64,000 nt of DNA, taken from assembly GCA_963775805.1 (NCBI GenBank), contig CAVZKG010000003.1, positions 40,789 to 104,788 of the forward strand. The letters are read 5' to 3'. Below are positions 30,189 to 40,600 of this stretch, in pieces (position 1 is the stretch's first letter; each line of letters opens with the position of its first letter). The translations under genes and the position numbers were made by a program. The notes below the pieces were generated by a model, which had not been told where the DNA came from, ran no database searches, and was given only the letters and a program-made list of their open reading frames with translations. Source of the DNA: JAFAMB01 sp963775805 (lineage in GTDB: Bacteria; Verrucomicrobiota; Verrucomicrobiia; Chthoniobacterales; JAFAMB01).

Positions 30189-30803
30189 GTGAGACGCGAG
30201 AGTGATACCAAACAGAAACTGCTTACCACTGCTCTAGGGTTGATCTGGGAGAACAGTTACGGGTCGATCAGCGTCGACGACATCTGCAACCGGGCTGGTG
30301 TCAATAAAGGTAGCTTTTACTACGCTTTCAAATCGAAATCCGACCTCGCCGCGGCCGCTTTCGAAGATCACTGGAATAAAAAGCAGGCCATCATGGATGG
30401 TCTGTTTTCTTCACAGATCCCTCCCTTGATCCGTCTCGAGAACTATTACGACCTGGTCGTCCAGGATCAGACAGCCAAGTATGAAAAGTTTGGCAAGATG
30501 TGTGGATGTCCATTTGCCTCGATCGGGTCGGAGCTGAGCACCCAGGATGAGCAGATTCGGAGAAAGGCACACGAGCTATCGGAACGGACTATGAAATACT
30601 TGGCTTCTGCCTTGCGGGACGCGAACGCCGAGGGTTCTTTGGACATCAAAGACCCGGTAGAAATGGCTCGCGAAATTTTCTGCTATGCAAATGGCCTTAT
30701 TGGACAGGCAAAAGTTGAAAACAATCCGAATGTCTTGAAGTCCTTGAAAGAGGGCGTGTTTCGCCACTTGGGCGCGTCTCGGATGCAAGTACTTAGCCGA
30801 TAA
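30189..30803 (+). CDS. TetR/AcrR family transcriptional regulator
   Basis: 204 residues from the GTG at 30189, chosen because AAGGTG sits six bases before it; GTGs three and two codons upstream are alternatives. The N-terminal TetR helix-turn-helix (about 8-55: KQKLLTTALGLIWENSYGSISVDDICNRAGVNKGSFYYAFKSK...) is clear. The C-terminal ligand domain has CGCPFASIGSELS and many helices, as in AcrR/YxaF-type repressors. Two similar candidate operators flank the gene, one in its own promoter and one before the next small ORF. This suggests autoregulation and control of the neighbour. The ligand is unknown. Confidence 0.9.
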   Translation: MRRESDTKQKLLTTALGLIWENSYGSISVDDICNRAGVNKGSFYYAFKSKSDLAAAAFEDHWNKKQAIMDGLFSSQIPPLIRLENYYDLVVQDQTAKYEKFGKMCGCPFASIGSELSTQDEQIRRKAHELSERTMKYLASALRDANAEGSLDIKDPVEMAREIFCYANGLIGQAKVENNPNVLKSLKEGVFRHLGASRMQVLSR

Positions 30804-30829
30804 AATCTTTTTTTTTGCAATTAAGTTTT

Positions 30830-30848
30830 ACTAACTGGTCAAGTTAAC
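30830..30848. promoter_or_regulatory. Candidate TetR operator 2, before the 78-residue ORF
   Basis: ACTAACTGGTCAAGTTAAC, matching operator 1 in the first 13 positions apart from two C/T and A/G changes, ends three bases before the ATG at 30852. A T-run (10 T) lies upstream, between the TetR stop and this site. Confidence 0.5.
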
Positions 30849-30851
30849 TTT

Positions 30852-31088
30852 ATGAACACCACTGATTCGACTGTGATTCAATCATTCAAATCGACTCGAC
30901 ATGAATGTTCACCTGATTATCTCTCAGAACGGTTTTCGGGACGTTCACTTACGTTCGCTGAAATAGCTGATCTGGCCGAAAAATGCGATCTTTGGGAGGT
31001 CGAGAAGCCAAAGATGATGAAGCCGCTGGTCACGTTCACTATTCCGACGACTCAGGTATTCGCCTCAATCTCCCGCGTCATCGAATAA
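30852..31088 (+). CDS. Small protein of unknown function, possibly a remnant of the TetR target gene
   Basis: 78 residues starting three bases after candidate operator 2. No family is recognised and no signal peptide or helix stands out. The middle is acidic and helical (SLTFAEIADLAEKCDLWEVEKPKMM), the end hydrophobic (LVTFTIPTTQVFASISRVIE). Position directly behind an operator-like site, on the same strand as the TetR gene, suggests that it is, or was, the regulated gene. It might be the 5' part of a longer gene that has been truncated. It may also be non-coding; evidence is position only. Confidence 0.35.
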   Translation: MNTTDSTVIQSFKSTRHECSPDYLSERFSGRSLTFAEIADLAEKCDLWEVEKPKMMKPLVTFTIPTTQVFASISRVIE

Positions 31089-31105
31089 CGGGCGGGACAA
31101 GTGCT

Positions 31106-31143
31106 GCATCGATCAGGAGACGCAAGCGACTCGCGATCGATGC
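31106..31143. terminator. Hairpin between convergent genes
   Basis: GCATCGATC and GATCGATGC (9 bp, perfect) enclose 20 bases between the small ORF (plus) and rpiA (minus), overlapping nothing but the end of the intergenic space. There is no T-run. Confidence 0.35.
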
Positions 31144-31146
31144 GGG

Positions 31147-31866
31147 CTAAACGCGGAAGTTCAGAACATCTGCTTTCCCATCGGGAAAGCCAACGACCGC
31201 ATCGGTCGCGATGCCTATAAACAAGCCATGTTCTACGACGCCTGGAATTTGATTCAATTTTTCTGCAAGCGCTTCGGGATTGACTATCGACTCCAGATGG
31301 CAATCCAGAAGGTAGTGGCCACTGTCGGTAATCAGCGGCTTGTTTAGGCCGCCTCGCACATCGATCTTCGGAGAGCCCAACCCCTGCGCTTGGAACAGAT
31401 TCATCAAGTGGCGCTCGGTACTTCGCCAGGCAAACGGCACCACTTCGACCGGCAAAGGAAACTTGCCAAGACGCTCAACACGTTTTGATGCATCCACGAT
31501 GCACACCATCTTCTCCGATGCGGACGCGACTATTTTTTCCCAAAGCAAGTTAGCGCCGCCTCCTTTGATCATCCGGCCGTTGGCATCGATCTCGTCCGCG
31601 CCATCAATTGTCATGTCCAATTGCCCCACGTCGTTTAAGTCGGCAAGTGGAACTCCAACTTCCTGAGCCAGTTCCCCTGTCGACTTCGAGCTTGGCACAC
31701 CGGTGACTCGCAACCCTTGCCCTACACGTTCGCCGAGGATCCGGACGAACCATCGGGAAGTTGTTCCTGAACCGAGCCCAATTGTCATTCCATCCTTCAG
31801 AAAACGTTCAATGGCCTGGGCTGCAGCCACTTTCTTTGCCTGGTCCTGTGCCGACGTAGATTCCAT
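31147..31866 (-). CDS. rpiA: Ribose-5-phosphate isomerase A
   Basis: 239 residues. GLGSGTTSRWFV near the front is the RpiA phosphate-binding signature, with DLNDVGQLDMTIDGADEID and MIKGGGANLLWEKIVASAS carrying the catalytic acid and lysine regions. The C-terminus has the family GIATDAVVG. It interconverts ribose 5-phosphate and ribulose 5-phosphate in the pentose phosphate pathway. Single gene, no obvious operon partner; a ribose-type importer is encoded about 2 kb further on, on the same strand. Confidence 0.97.
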   Translation of the reverse strand: MESTSAQDQAKKVAAAQAIERFLKDGMTIGLGSGTTSRWFVRILGERVGQGLRVTGVPSSKSTGELAQEVGVPLADLNDVGQLDMTIDGADEIDANGRMIKGGGANLLWEKIVASASEKMVCIVDASKRVERLGKFPLPVEVVPFAWRSTERHLMNLFQAQGLGSPKIDVRGGLNKPLITDSGHYLLDCHLESIVNPEALAEKLNQIPGVVEHGLFIGIATDAVVGFPDGKADVLNFRV

Positions 31867-31972
31867 AAGCTCTCGTTGTTACGATGTTTTCTTCCTGATC
31901 TTTCTGGCCTTCATCCTAACGCCGGAATTGCAGGTTGGCGAGTCGCGAGCGCCGCTAAATTAAGACTGGCAA

Positions 31973-32488
31973 TCAGCGCGGAGTCGGAGTGGGACTGGCT
32001 GCGGCACCTTGATCGGACAGCGATCGCAGAATAGGCCCAACCCCGGATCCGGACTCGGATTTCGGCGCCGATTCGTCAGGCTTGGCGGCACTTTCGGACT
32101 GAGCTGATTCTTGCCGGGGTGTCTTTTGGGCCCCTTCGGAGTTGGCGCCGCTTTGGGAAGTTGCAGCTGTCGGAGACGCAACCGGTGTTGCTGCAGGTAA
32201 AACAACGACTCGAGGCGTCGCGGAGGGGGCAGGTGAAGATCCGCCCTCCTGTGCGGTGTTGACAGATGGTGCCGGCGAAGCAGCAGGAGAGGGCTGAGTG
32301 GAATCTTCGGTTTTCTCGTGACTCTCCGAATGTTTCACATGGCGATGAACCGTCGGCGTCGGGCTGCTTCCCGATTTACCCGTAAAGAAATGCCTCAAAC
32401 TATGATAAACGTTGTGCCATGTGTCGTCGGCATTCGCCGGCTCAGTGATCGCGAATGTCAACGCAAAACCCAACACCAAACGCGTCAT
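31973..32488 (-). CDS. Secreted low-complexity Ser/Ala/Pro-rich protein
   Basis: 171 residues from the ATG at 32488, chosen because it begins a signal peptide (MTRLVLGFALTFAITEPANA); an ATG nine codons upstream is also open. After a short conserved-looking segment (DDTWHNVYHSLRHFFTG) the rest is a Ser, Ala, Pro, Thr and Gln-rich chain with repeated P-S-A-P/P-T-A patterns and His/Glu stretches. No domain is recognisable. Such tails are typical of cell-envelope or matrix proteins. The coding strand is supported by the sharp amino-acid bias and the signal peptide, but function is unknown. Confidence 0.6.
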   Translation of the reverse strand: MTRLVLGFALTFAITEPANADDTWHNVYHSLRHFFTGKSGSSPTPTVHRHVKHSESHEKTEDSTQPSPAASPAPSVNTAQEGGSSPAPSATPRVVVLPAATPVASPTAATSQSGANSEGAQKTPRQESAQSESAAKPDESAPKSESGSGVGPILRSLSDQGAAASPTPTPR

Positions 32489-32595
32489 CCGAAGGCTTTG
32501 TCGGTCGAAAATCATCTAAGGTATCTATCGTCCGTTTGTTGCCCAACGTTGACCAAAAAACGCCTTATACAGGAAATATCTTCCGAGCTTTTCGT

Positions 32596-33558
32596 CTATG
32601 GCCACTGAATTTTATCCAGGAGTTGAGCCAATCGAACCGCCGCTTTTGTCAACTGATGCGCTGCCATGACGCGATTTTTCACTTCGTAATCCGGGGGCAA
32701 CGAGATCCCGATCCAAAGTGAGTTGGTGCCGCCCATTGTCTCAACGGAATTAAATCGGATGCCCGCATAAGCTTGGTTGGCAGCTTTTACAGACTCCAAA
32801 ACCCACGATTCAGGCCAGTGATGATAGTCTCCTTGCGTTAGCTGCCATGTCTGGCGCTGGTACTCGCGTCTCAGGAAAGCGGCCAGAGACCGAAAATCAA
32901 AGGTCCCGGCGATATCCGCCACCATGTCCATATCCCAAAGTGCGTGCAGCTCATCTTTCGGCCCATAAAACAGGTCATTTCCGCCGCGGTCATTTGGTAG
33001 GCCCACAGCTTCATTCGGGCTTGTCACGAGAACTGGTGGGCTGGTTTCGGAGATCCGGTAAAATCCGGTGCCACAATGCAGTGGTTGATGGATATCTCCC
33101 ACAAAGTGCACCAGGAGTCGGAGCGCATCCGATCTGTTGATTTCCTCAGCCGGCGATGAAGACGATTCGAGAACCGCAACACACCGTTCAATCGCATCGA
33201 TTACGTCGCTCCTACCAGTGATAAAGCGCTCCGCGTCAACCAACGAGTTGGTCCCCAGGGGCAAGTCCACGAAATGCCAATTCGAGTTATCAGGAAACTG
33301 GCGATTAAACGAGTCGGCGTCCTGCGGTCGCGGTTTATCTGAGCGTGCGTTCGGACGAATATCATCTGCCCATGTCGATGCGCTTGCCAAGTCCTCTTCT
33401 CCACATTGTTTCAATAGCGCCTCCACCTTGGCGCGGGTCCCCGAACTGATCAGCTCCTCAGCCAATGTCGCGATCGCCCGATGTCCTTCGGCGCCCCAGC
33501 CAAAAAGAACCTGGCTGGAAGCGAAAATCATCCATACGATGACGATGCCAAATCTCAT
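32596..33558 (-). CDS. S1/P1-type secreted nuclease
   Basis: 320 residues with a signal peptide; the mature chain begins at W21 in WGAEGHRAIA, and in this family that Trp N-terminus binds zinc. Further ligands appear in STWADDIR, NWHFVDLP, LVHFVGDIHQPLHCG, NDRGGNDL and LHALWD. S1/P1 enzymes cleave single-stranded DNA and RNA with three zinc ions and are active at low pH outside the cell. The gene has no visible operon partners. A role in scavenging phosphate or nucleotides is likely by family. Confidence 0.92.
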   Translation of the reverse strand: MRFGIVIVWMIFASSQVLFGWGAEGHRAIATLAEELISSGTRAKVEALLKQCGEEDLASASTWADDIRPNARSDKPRPQDADSFNRQFPDNSNWHFVDLPLGTNSLVDAERFITGRSDVIDAIERCVAVLESSSSPAEEINRSDALRLLVHFVGDIHQPLHCGTGFYRISETSPPVLVTSPNEAVGLPNDRGGNDLFYGPKDELHALWDMDMVADIAGTFDFRSLAAFLRREYQRQTWQLTQGDYHHWPESWVLESVKAANQAYAGIRFNSVETMGGTNSLWIGISLPPDYEVKNRVMAAHQLTKAAVRLAQLLDKIQWP

Positions 33559-33682
33559 AAGTCCTCAGAAAGTTCGCCGAACAGAATTGCCTGTATCTAT
33601 AACATAAGTAATCGCACGTTGTAACAGGTTTTCCTGGGACGCAAGGTCCATTCTTTGACGGTCCACAAGATGACCGAAATGA

Positions 33683-33711
33683 AAATGGCGACCGTTAAAC
33701 GGTCGCCATTT
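33683..33711 (-). terminator. Intrinsic terminator after the ribose-type ABC operon
   Basis: A 14-bp perfect inverted repeat AAATGGCGACCGTT / AACGGTCGCCATTT with a one-base spacer lies 70 bases after the stop of the substrate-binding protein gene. Read on the minus strand, it continues with TTTTCATTTC, the usual U-rich tail. Confidence 0.75.
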
Positions 33712-33780
33712 CAGTTTCTTCGATGAGCTCCCATGAAAGTCGCTCAAGCGATCTGCAACGGAGGATTTTCGGGCCGGTAA

Positions 33781-34734
33781 TTACTTGGCTTCGCCGATTC
33801 GTTCCGCCTTATCGAGATTCTCCTTATCGACTACGTACGGTTTGATGACCTCGTCGTGGAGCGGGGTCTTGTTGCGCAGGTGATCGACAATAATCTCAAG
33901 CGCGGTTCGGATCTGTTTACCTGGCGTTTGCTCAATCGTTGCGGTCTGATCACCGGAACGAATCTTTGCCAAGGCTTCCGGCAACGCATCAAATCCGATG
34001 ACGAGCACTTTCCCCTTGGCAATGCCTGCTTGTTGCAGCGCTTCTTCGGCGCCGAGCGCCATATCGTCATTCGAACAAATGATGACGTCCGGCGGCGCGC
34101 CAATCGAGGTGAGCAAATTCTGAGTCACCGTCATCCCTTGATCACGCTTAAAATTTGCCGTCTGATCCGCAAGGACCTTGTATTTGTCTCCAGCCGCTTT
34201 CAGCGTTTCCAGCGCTCCTTTGGCTCGGTCTATCGCGGGGCTGCTCCCTGGTTCTCCACGCAGAAAGATGATCCGGGCGCCGTTGGGATATTTCTTGATT
34301 ACATACTCTGCCATTGCAACTCCACCGGCCACATTGTCCGCGCCCACGTGTGCGATCGGTTCAGTGGTTCCGGCAACATTCCGATCGACAGTGACAATCG
34401 GAATTTTTGCCGCGAGTACTTCGTTGGTGGCCGGCGTTAGCGCGTTCACATCGTTCGGAATCAGCACAATCCCGTCGACACCCTGAGTGACGGCGGTTCG
34501 CAACTCGCTGGATTCAACGGGTGATTGACCCTGGCCATCCTCAACGGTGACTTGGATGCCCAACTTCTTGGCTTCATCTTCAGCCTGAGCCTTCACGAAA
34601 GCGAAAAACGGAAACGCCAAATTCGGGACGAGCACGACAATTTTCTCGTCCTTGGCTTGAGCGGTCGACGCGGGTTGAAACGCCACAAATGCGGCGGCCA
34701 GTAATATCCCACAGATAGAATGCTTTATTTTCAT
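33781..34734 (-). CDS. Sugar ABC transporter, periplasmic substrate-binding protein (RbsB-like)
   Basis: 317 residues with a signal peptide (1-27, ending AQA). The mature protein has the two-lobed type I periplasmic binding fold: VLVPNLAFPFFAFVKAQAEDEAKKLGI, GVDGIVLIPNDVNAL, IPIVTVDRNV, HVGADNVAGGVAMAEYV, FLRGEPGSSPAIDRAKG and CSNDDMALGAEEAL. These are typical of ribose/autoinducer-2/pentose binding proteins. Last gene of the operon, followed by a strong terminator. The exact sugar cannot be read; ribose or a related pentose is the likeliest by family, and rpiA lies nearby. Confidence 0.93.
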   Translation of the reverse strand: MKIKHSICGILLAAAFVAFQPASTAQAKDEKIVVLVPNLAFPFFAFVKAQAEDEAKKLGIQVTVEDGQGQSPVESSELRTAVTQGVDGIVLIPNDVNALTPATNEVLAAKIPIVTVDRNVAGTTEPIAHVGADNVAGGVAMAEYVIKKYPNGARIIFLRGEPGSSPAIDRAKGALETLKAAGDKYKVLADQTANFKRDQGMTVTQNLLTSIGAPPDVIICSNDDMALGAEEALQQAGIAKGKVLVIGFDALPEALAKIRSGDQTATIEQTPGKQIRTALEIIVDHLRNKTPLHDEVIKPYVVDKENLDKAERIGEAK

Positions 34735-34778
34735 TTATTGAGGAGGGTATTTTTTGATGTTGTTTTGGTTCGGAGAAA

Positions 34779-35819
34779 CTAACGGGCTGCAAGGCTGCCG
34801 CTTTTCGATTTGGCGAAGGTGTCAAACGCGACAGCGAGAACAATAATCACGCCGATGATGATTTGCTGATAGTAGGCGGAGACATTCATAATCACGAGAC
34901 CATTGAGGAGCACTCCGATTAGAACCGTCCCCACAACCGTTCCCAGAACGCCGCCGAGGCCTCCGAACAGACTGGTCCCACCGATGACGACAGAAGCGAT
35001 AACACGCAGCTCGAACCCGTCGCCGGCCACGGCTTCAGCGGAGTCGAGGCGCGCCATTTCCATGAAGCCCGCGAGCCCGGCCAGGAATCCGACAACCGCG
35101 TAGACACTGACAAGCACACGATTGACACGAAGCCCGGAGAGTCGTGCAGCCTCGGGATTTCCGCCAACCGCATAAACCTGCCGGCCGTACCGCGTGTATT
35201 GGAGCAGGATAAACCCGACGAACGTAACCGTTGCAAATAACCACACCGGAGCCGGCACAAATAGAAAAGTACCGCTCCCCCACCAGCGCAAACCCGGTGA
35301 AAATCCACTGATCGGGGATCCTTCTCCGACAACCAGCGTCGCACCGCGCCAAACCGTCATTCCGCCAAGCGTCACGACAAACGGAGGCACTTTGAGCCGT
35401 GTAATCGCAACGCCTTGCAACCAACCGCAAAACAGACCAACCCCGGTCGCTACGACCAGCGCAATCAGCCAGGCACAACCGCCATAAGCCATAGGATCCT
35501 CGGGTACCGCGCGCGATTCACCGGTCCCTTTTAAAACGGCTGCGCCACACATCGCGGCAAAAGCCAGAATTGCGCCTACCGACAGATCAATCCCGGCAGT
35601 CAAGATGACCAGCGTCATTCCGACAGCCATCACGCCATAGATCGAAACGTCCGACAGAATATTGAAGAGATTCCTCGGATAGATAAACCGGATATTTTGC
35701 GAGGTGAAAAAGAGCATCAAGAGCGCCAGGAACATCAAGACGCCAAATCGTTCGAGCAGAGTGATCCAGTTGATTCGTTTCCGCCTGGATTCGGGTTCAG
35801 TGGCTGTGGCTTCCGTCAT
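34779..35819 (-). CDS. Sugar ABC transporter permease (RbsC-like)
   Basis: 346 residues with eight to ten hydrophobic helices. GVMAVGMTLVILTAGIDLSVGAILAFAA is the signature of the RbsC/XylH/AraH permease family, and the C-terminal region contains VASVVIGGTSLFGGLGGVLGTVVG, as in all members. It lies 15 bases after the ATPase gene and 44 before the binding protein. Middle gene of a standard three-gene importer. Confidence 0.95.
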   Translation of the reverse strand: MTEATATEPESRRKRINWITLLERFGVLMFLALLMLFFTSQNIRFIYPRNLFNILSDVSIYGVMAVGMTLVILTAGIDLSVGAILAFAAMCGAAVLKGTGESRAVPEDPMAYGGCAWLIALVVATGVGLFCGWLQGVAITRLKVPPFVVTLGGMTVWRGATLVVGEGSPISGFSPGLRWWGSGTFLFVPAPVWLFATVTFVGFILLQYTRYGRQVYAVGGNPEAARLSGLRVNRVLVSVYAVVGFLAGLAGFMEMARLDSAEAVAGDGFELRVIASVVIGGTSLFGGLGGVLGTVVGTVLIGVLLNGLVIMNVSAYYQQIIIGVIIVLAVAFDTFAKSKSGSLAAR

Positions 35820-35834
35820 AGGTGATCGTCAACA

Positions 35835-37373
35835 CTAGTTGATTGCGGCGTGCTCGTGCGTGTCGCCAGCACCCAGCGTCATGAGCTTCATCAGCTTTTC
35901 TTCAGTCGCATCTGCTCCGGCCAATTCGCCAGTGAACCGGCCTTCCCTGACGGTGATGATCCGGTCGCACAGTGAAAGAATCTCTGGAAGTTCGGATGAG
36001 ACAACCACGATCGCCGTCCCGGCGGCTGCAAGCTGCCGCAGCAACTCGTGAACTTCGGCCTTGGCGCCTACATCGATCCCACGCGTCGGTTCGTCCACAA
36101 AGAGAACCTTCGGCTTGAGGGCTAGAAAACGCGCCAGGATGACTTTCTGCTGGTTGCCGCCGGAAAGCGTCCCGACGATCACATCCTCGTTCGACATTCG
36201 GATCCTGAGATCTTGCTTAAACCGACGGATCAACTCCGTCTCCGCGTTTCGGTCTACGAAATAGCGAAAGCGACTGAGTCGTTTGAGACTTGGAAGCGTC
36301 AGGTTCCGACGAACGCTCTGAGTCAGGAAAAGACCATCCTGTTTACGATCCTCCGGAACCAGCGCCATCTTTAGATCGATCGCTTGATCTGGTGACTTGA
36401 TTACGACCGGCTTTTCATCCAGAAAGATTTGACCAGAATCGAACGCCTCTGCACCGTAAATAGCGCGCACGAGATCCGTTCTCCCGGCACCCACCAAACC
36501 GGCAAGCCCCAAAATCTCTCCGCGGTATACCTCGAAACTGAGGTCGTGCAGCGTTACAGCCTGCGGTCCTCCCAGTTTCTTCGTTCTCGAAAGGTGGTCG
36601 ACCTTCAAAACAACCTGATCGGATCGGATGCTTTTTCCATGTGCGCGCGCTTCGATGGTGCGGCCCACCATCATTCGAACCAGGTCGTCAATGGACGTCC
36701 CGGCAACATCACCCGTTCCAACCAATCGACCATCTCTTAAGACGGTGTATCGATCGCAAATCTGCGGAATCTCAACAAGGCGATGCGAGACGTAGATGAT
36801 GCCAATCCCGTGCGATTTCAGATCACGGACGACTCCGTGCAGCTTTTGCACTTCGCGATCGCTAAGCGCCGCAGTCGGCTCGTCGAGAATGATCAGCTTT
36901 GCGTTGATCGTTAATGCACGAGCAATCTCGACCAATTGCTGTTCGGCCACACTCAAAGCCGACACCGGTGTTGCCGGATCCACATGCAAATCGAGGCGCT
37001 CAATCGCAGCGACGGCGGCCTGTCGCATCGCTTTCCAGTCGACGAAATATCCCGGCCCGGGTTCTCGGCCGATAAACACGTTCTCAGCGACCGACATGTT
37101 CGGCATCAGGTTGAATTCCTGGTAGACAGTCACAATCCCCTGGTGTTGCCGTTCAGACGGTGTTTGCACACCAAGCGATTGCCCATTGAACTGTAGAACT
37201 CCGCTGTCCTGCGTGTGGGCCCCTGCAAGAATCTTCAAAAGCGTCGATTTGCCGGCTCCGTTTTCTCCAAGCAGCGCATGGACTTCCCCAGGTTCAACAG
37301 CAAACGTAACATCTTGCAGTGCTGGAACGCCCAGAAACCGCTTGCTGATGTCGATCGCGCGTAACAAAGCCAT
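35835..37373 (-). CDS. Sugar ABC transporter ATP-binding protein (RbsA/MglA-like, two NBDs)
   Basis: 512 residues, double nucleotide-binding domain. The first has Walker A GENGAGKST, LSVAEQQLVEIARAL signature and LDEPTAALS. The second has the usual degenerate Walker A GLVGAGRTDL, LSGGNQQKVILARFLA and VDEPTRGIDVGAK. It powers monosaccharide uptake by the RbsC-like permease. First gene of the operon; divergent from the tricorn-like protease across about 240 bases. No sugar kinase, D-ribose pyranase or LacI regulator is in view. Confidence 0.96.
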   Translation of the reverse strand: MALLRAIDISKRFLGVPALQDVTFAVEPGEVHALLGENGAGKSTLLKILAGAHTQDSGVLQFNGQSLGVQTPSERQHQGIVTVYQEFNLMPNMSVAENVFIGREPGPGYFVDWKAMRQAAVAAIERLDLHVDPATPVSALSVAEQQLVEIARALTINAKLIILDEPTAALSDREVQKLHGVVRDLKSHGIGIIYVSHRLVEIPQICDRYTVLRDGRLVGTGDVAGTSIDDLVRMMVGRTIEARAHGKSIRSDQVVLKVDHLSRTKKLGGPQAVTLHDLSFEVYRGEILGLAGLVGAGRTDLVRAIYGAEAFDSGQIFLDEKPVVIKSPDQAIDLKMALVPEDRKQDGLFLTQSVRRNLTLPSLKRLSRFRYFVDRNAETELIRRFKQDLRIRMSNEDVIVGTLSGGNQQKVILARFLALKPKVLFVDEPTRGIDVGAKAEVHELLRQLAAAGTAIVVVSSELPEILSLCDRIITVREGRFTGELAGADATEEKLMKLMTLGAGDTHEHAAIN

Positions 37374-37617
37374 ATGTCAGTCAGTGTCGCATTCCGGACA
37401 CACCCGCCTCATTCTGTATCCGCCGCCTAACCACAACCCGGTCTCGTTACAATTCGGGTCGGCAATCAAGCAGCGAATTTAGGGGGTCTGGCGCAAAAAC
37501 GCGGGGTAAGCGCAGAAGATAACGACGAGCACGGCATCAAGCCAGATTTTTTAAGCTCACCAAATTAATACCAATCTTATTTGCAACAATCAGTAATCTG
37601 CATGTGTTCTGGTACCG

Positions 37618-40600
37618 ATGTTTCTATCTGCCTCACTTGCATCAAACACCAGATTTACGCTTGTTCGCTTCGCAATCGCACTTCTGGCATTGGGCTTCAG
37701 CCCGCTCACGCCAACCCTTTTCGCGATCGATCCTGCAGGATCACTTCCTGCCTTCGGAATCGAAAACAACCCTCTCTGGTTGCGATATCCAGCCATTTCC
37801 CCGGACGGCAGAACGATCGCATTCAGCTTTCGCGGCCATATATTCACCGTTCCGTCGACAGGTGGCTTGGCCGTCGCGCTCACTGCCGGACAGGCACATG
37901 ATTCATCCCCCGTCTGGTCTCCGGACAGCAAGTTGATCGCGTTTTCATCCGATCGTTACGGGCACGACGACGTGTTCGTGATGAGTTCACAGGGAGGTCC
38001 GGCACGACGGCTCACGACCTATTCAACGAACAGCGCCCCGGCAAGCTTCACTCCGGACGGACAGTTTGTCTTGTTCAATGAAAACCGGTTGGGATCCGCA
38101 GAGAGCTCGATGTTTCCCGAACGAGTCTTCACTCAGCTCTACAAGGTCTCAGTCCAAGGCGGCCTGGAGCCTGAAATGGTTTTGACCACTCCCGCTTTGC
38201 ACGCGCAGTACGACCGCACCCAAAGCCAAATCTTGTACGAAGATCTCAAAGGATACGAAGATCCGTGGCGCAAGCATGAGACTTTTTCAGTGGCACACGA
38301 TATCTGGCTCTACAATTCAAAAACAGGCGATCATGCGAAAATCTCGAACTTCCAGGGCGAAAACCGGGAACCAGTCTGGTCTTCGGATGAAAGTGCGATC
38401 TACTGCCTGACCGAGCAGAGTGGTTCATTTAACGTGTGGCGACTATCGTTGACTGGCGGCCAACCTCAGCAGTTAACAAACTTCCAGCGAAATCCAGTCC
38501 GCTTCCTCAGCGTCGCTGACAACGGTGAGCTTTGTTTCGGCTACGACGGAGAAATCTACACCCTTCCTGCCGGCGAATCGCAGCCGCAAAAGATCAGTAT
38601 CCAAGTCGGATTGAGCGACAGCATTGCAGAAACGCAAAACAAAAACTACGCGGATAATGTCACTGAAGTAAGTCTGAGTCCCAACGGGAAGGAATTCGCT
38701 TTTGTCGTTCGAGGAGACATTTACGTTGCCTCAACTGACGAGGGAGAAACCAAACGGATCACAAATACACCGGGCCAGGAGCGAAGCATAATGTTTAGTC
38801 CGGACGGACGCCGGATCCTGTTCGCTGCGGAGTACGCAAAACCCTGGGGAATATACGAAGCTTCCATCGTCCAACCGAAAGAAAAGGAACCTTATTTCTT
38901 TAATTCAACCGTTGTCGATATCCATCCAATCGTTGAGAACGATCAGGAGAACTTCCAGCCTAAGTACTCGCCGGACGGCAAAGAGGTCGCTTACCTTGAG
39001 AATCGAACGACGCTGAAGGTCATCAATCTCGACTCGAAACAGTCACGATTGATTCTCCCAGGCGATCGAAACTATTCGTACGAAGATGGAGACCAATGGT
39101 ACGACTGGTCCCCGGACGGAAAGTGGTTTTTGGTCAGCTTCATGACCGCGGATCGTTGGGGGACTGAGGCCGGCCTGATAGACTCCGGAGGCCAGAACCA
39201 GCTCACTAATCTGACCAATAGCGGCTACGACAGCTTCCGTCCGCGGTGGATGATGAACGGAAAATCAATGATTTGGTTTTCGGATAAATATGGTCTCCAC
39301 GGCGATGGTGGCTCGGCTGATGCCCAAGCCGATATTTACGAGATGTTCTTTACCCAAGCGGCCTACGACAGGTCCAAGCTCTCAAAAGCGGAATTCGACA
39401 TCCTCACCGAGTCGGAGGCCGAGGCAAAAAAGAAGAGCGAGGGAGAGAAAAAGGAAGAAAATAAAGAACCGGACGCGAATGCGCCAAAGAAAGTCGAACC
39501 GATCGAGATCGACCTCAAAAATATTGAGGATCGAATCAGTCGAGTCACTCTCGGTTCGGCTGAAATAGAGGATGGCCGCCTGACCAACGACGGAGAGACT
39601 CTGCTTTACCTGGTCAAAAGCGACAAAGGATACGAGCTTTGGTCGCTGAAACCGCGCGAGGGCGAACTGAAGCGACTCTGGGAAGTCGAAGCTCCCAAAG
39701 CCTCGCGAACCGATATTCCGTTTCCGGCAGCAATTCAATTGGACAAGGACGAGAAGAACGTCTTCGTGCTTTCTTCGGGAAAAATAACAAAGGTCGCTGT
39801 CGCCGACGGCAAAGCAGAGCCTGCAAAATTCAACGCTTTGAAAGAGCTCGACGGATCCGCTGAACGCGGTGCCTTGTTCGAACATATTTGGCGTCAGGTT
39901 CAAGAGAAATTTTACGTCAAGGACATGAACGGTGTCGATTGGCGTTACTACAAGTCGGTCTATTCCAAGTTTCTGCCTTACATTTCGAATGATCGCGATT
40001 TTTCAGAAATGACCAGTGAGATGCTTGGCGAGCTGAATGCCAGTCACACCGGGTGCAAGCTCTTACCCGAAAAACAAAATGCGGATGCGACTGCCGCTCT
40101 CGGAGCGTTCTTTGACGGGAGTTACAAAGGGGCAGGACTGAAGATTCAGGAAGTCATCGAGAAAGGTCCTCTGGTGACTGCTTCGGCGCCGATCCAGGCG
40201 GGAATGATTATCGAAAAAATCAACGGTGTTACGATCACCCCCGGAATGGAATACGATTCGTTGCTAAATCATCAAGCCGGCAAGCCTCTCCTCTTGGGGA
40301 TTTTTGATCCGACGAAAAACAGCCGGGTCGATGTTACGGTAAAGCCAATCAGCACCGGAGAGCAGGATGAACTCCTTTACGAGCGGTGGGTAAAACGGCG
40401 CCGTGATCTCGTGAACAAATTGAGCAACGGCACAATCGGGTACGTGCATGTCCGTGGAATGGACGACGAAAGCTTCCGTGAAACTTATTCCGAAGCACTG
40501 GGACGGGATAGCAGCAAAAAAGCGCTGATAGTCGATACTCGGGGAAACGGCGGAGGCAACTTACATGACGCTCTCGCGACATTTCTAAGCGGTCATCCCT

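Noticed and set aside
39363..39903. Frames of 74 and 173 codons on the minus strand inside the tricorn-like gene
   Set aside because: Phe/Ser-rich antisense of a charged Lys/Glu insert; no start signal.
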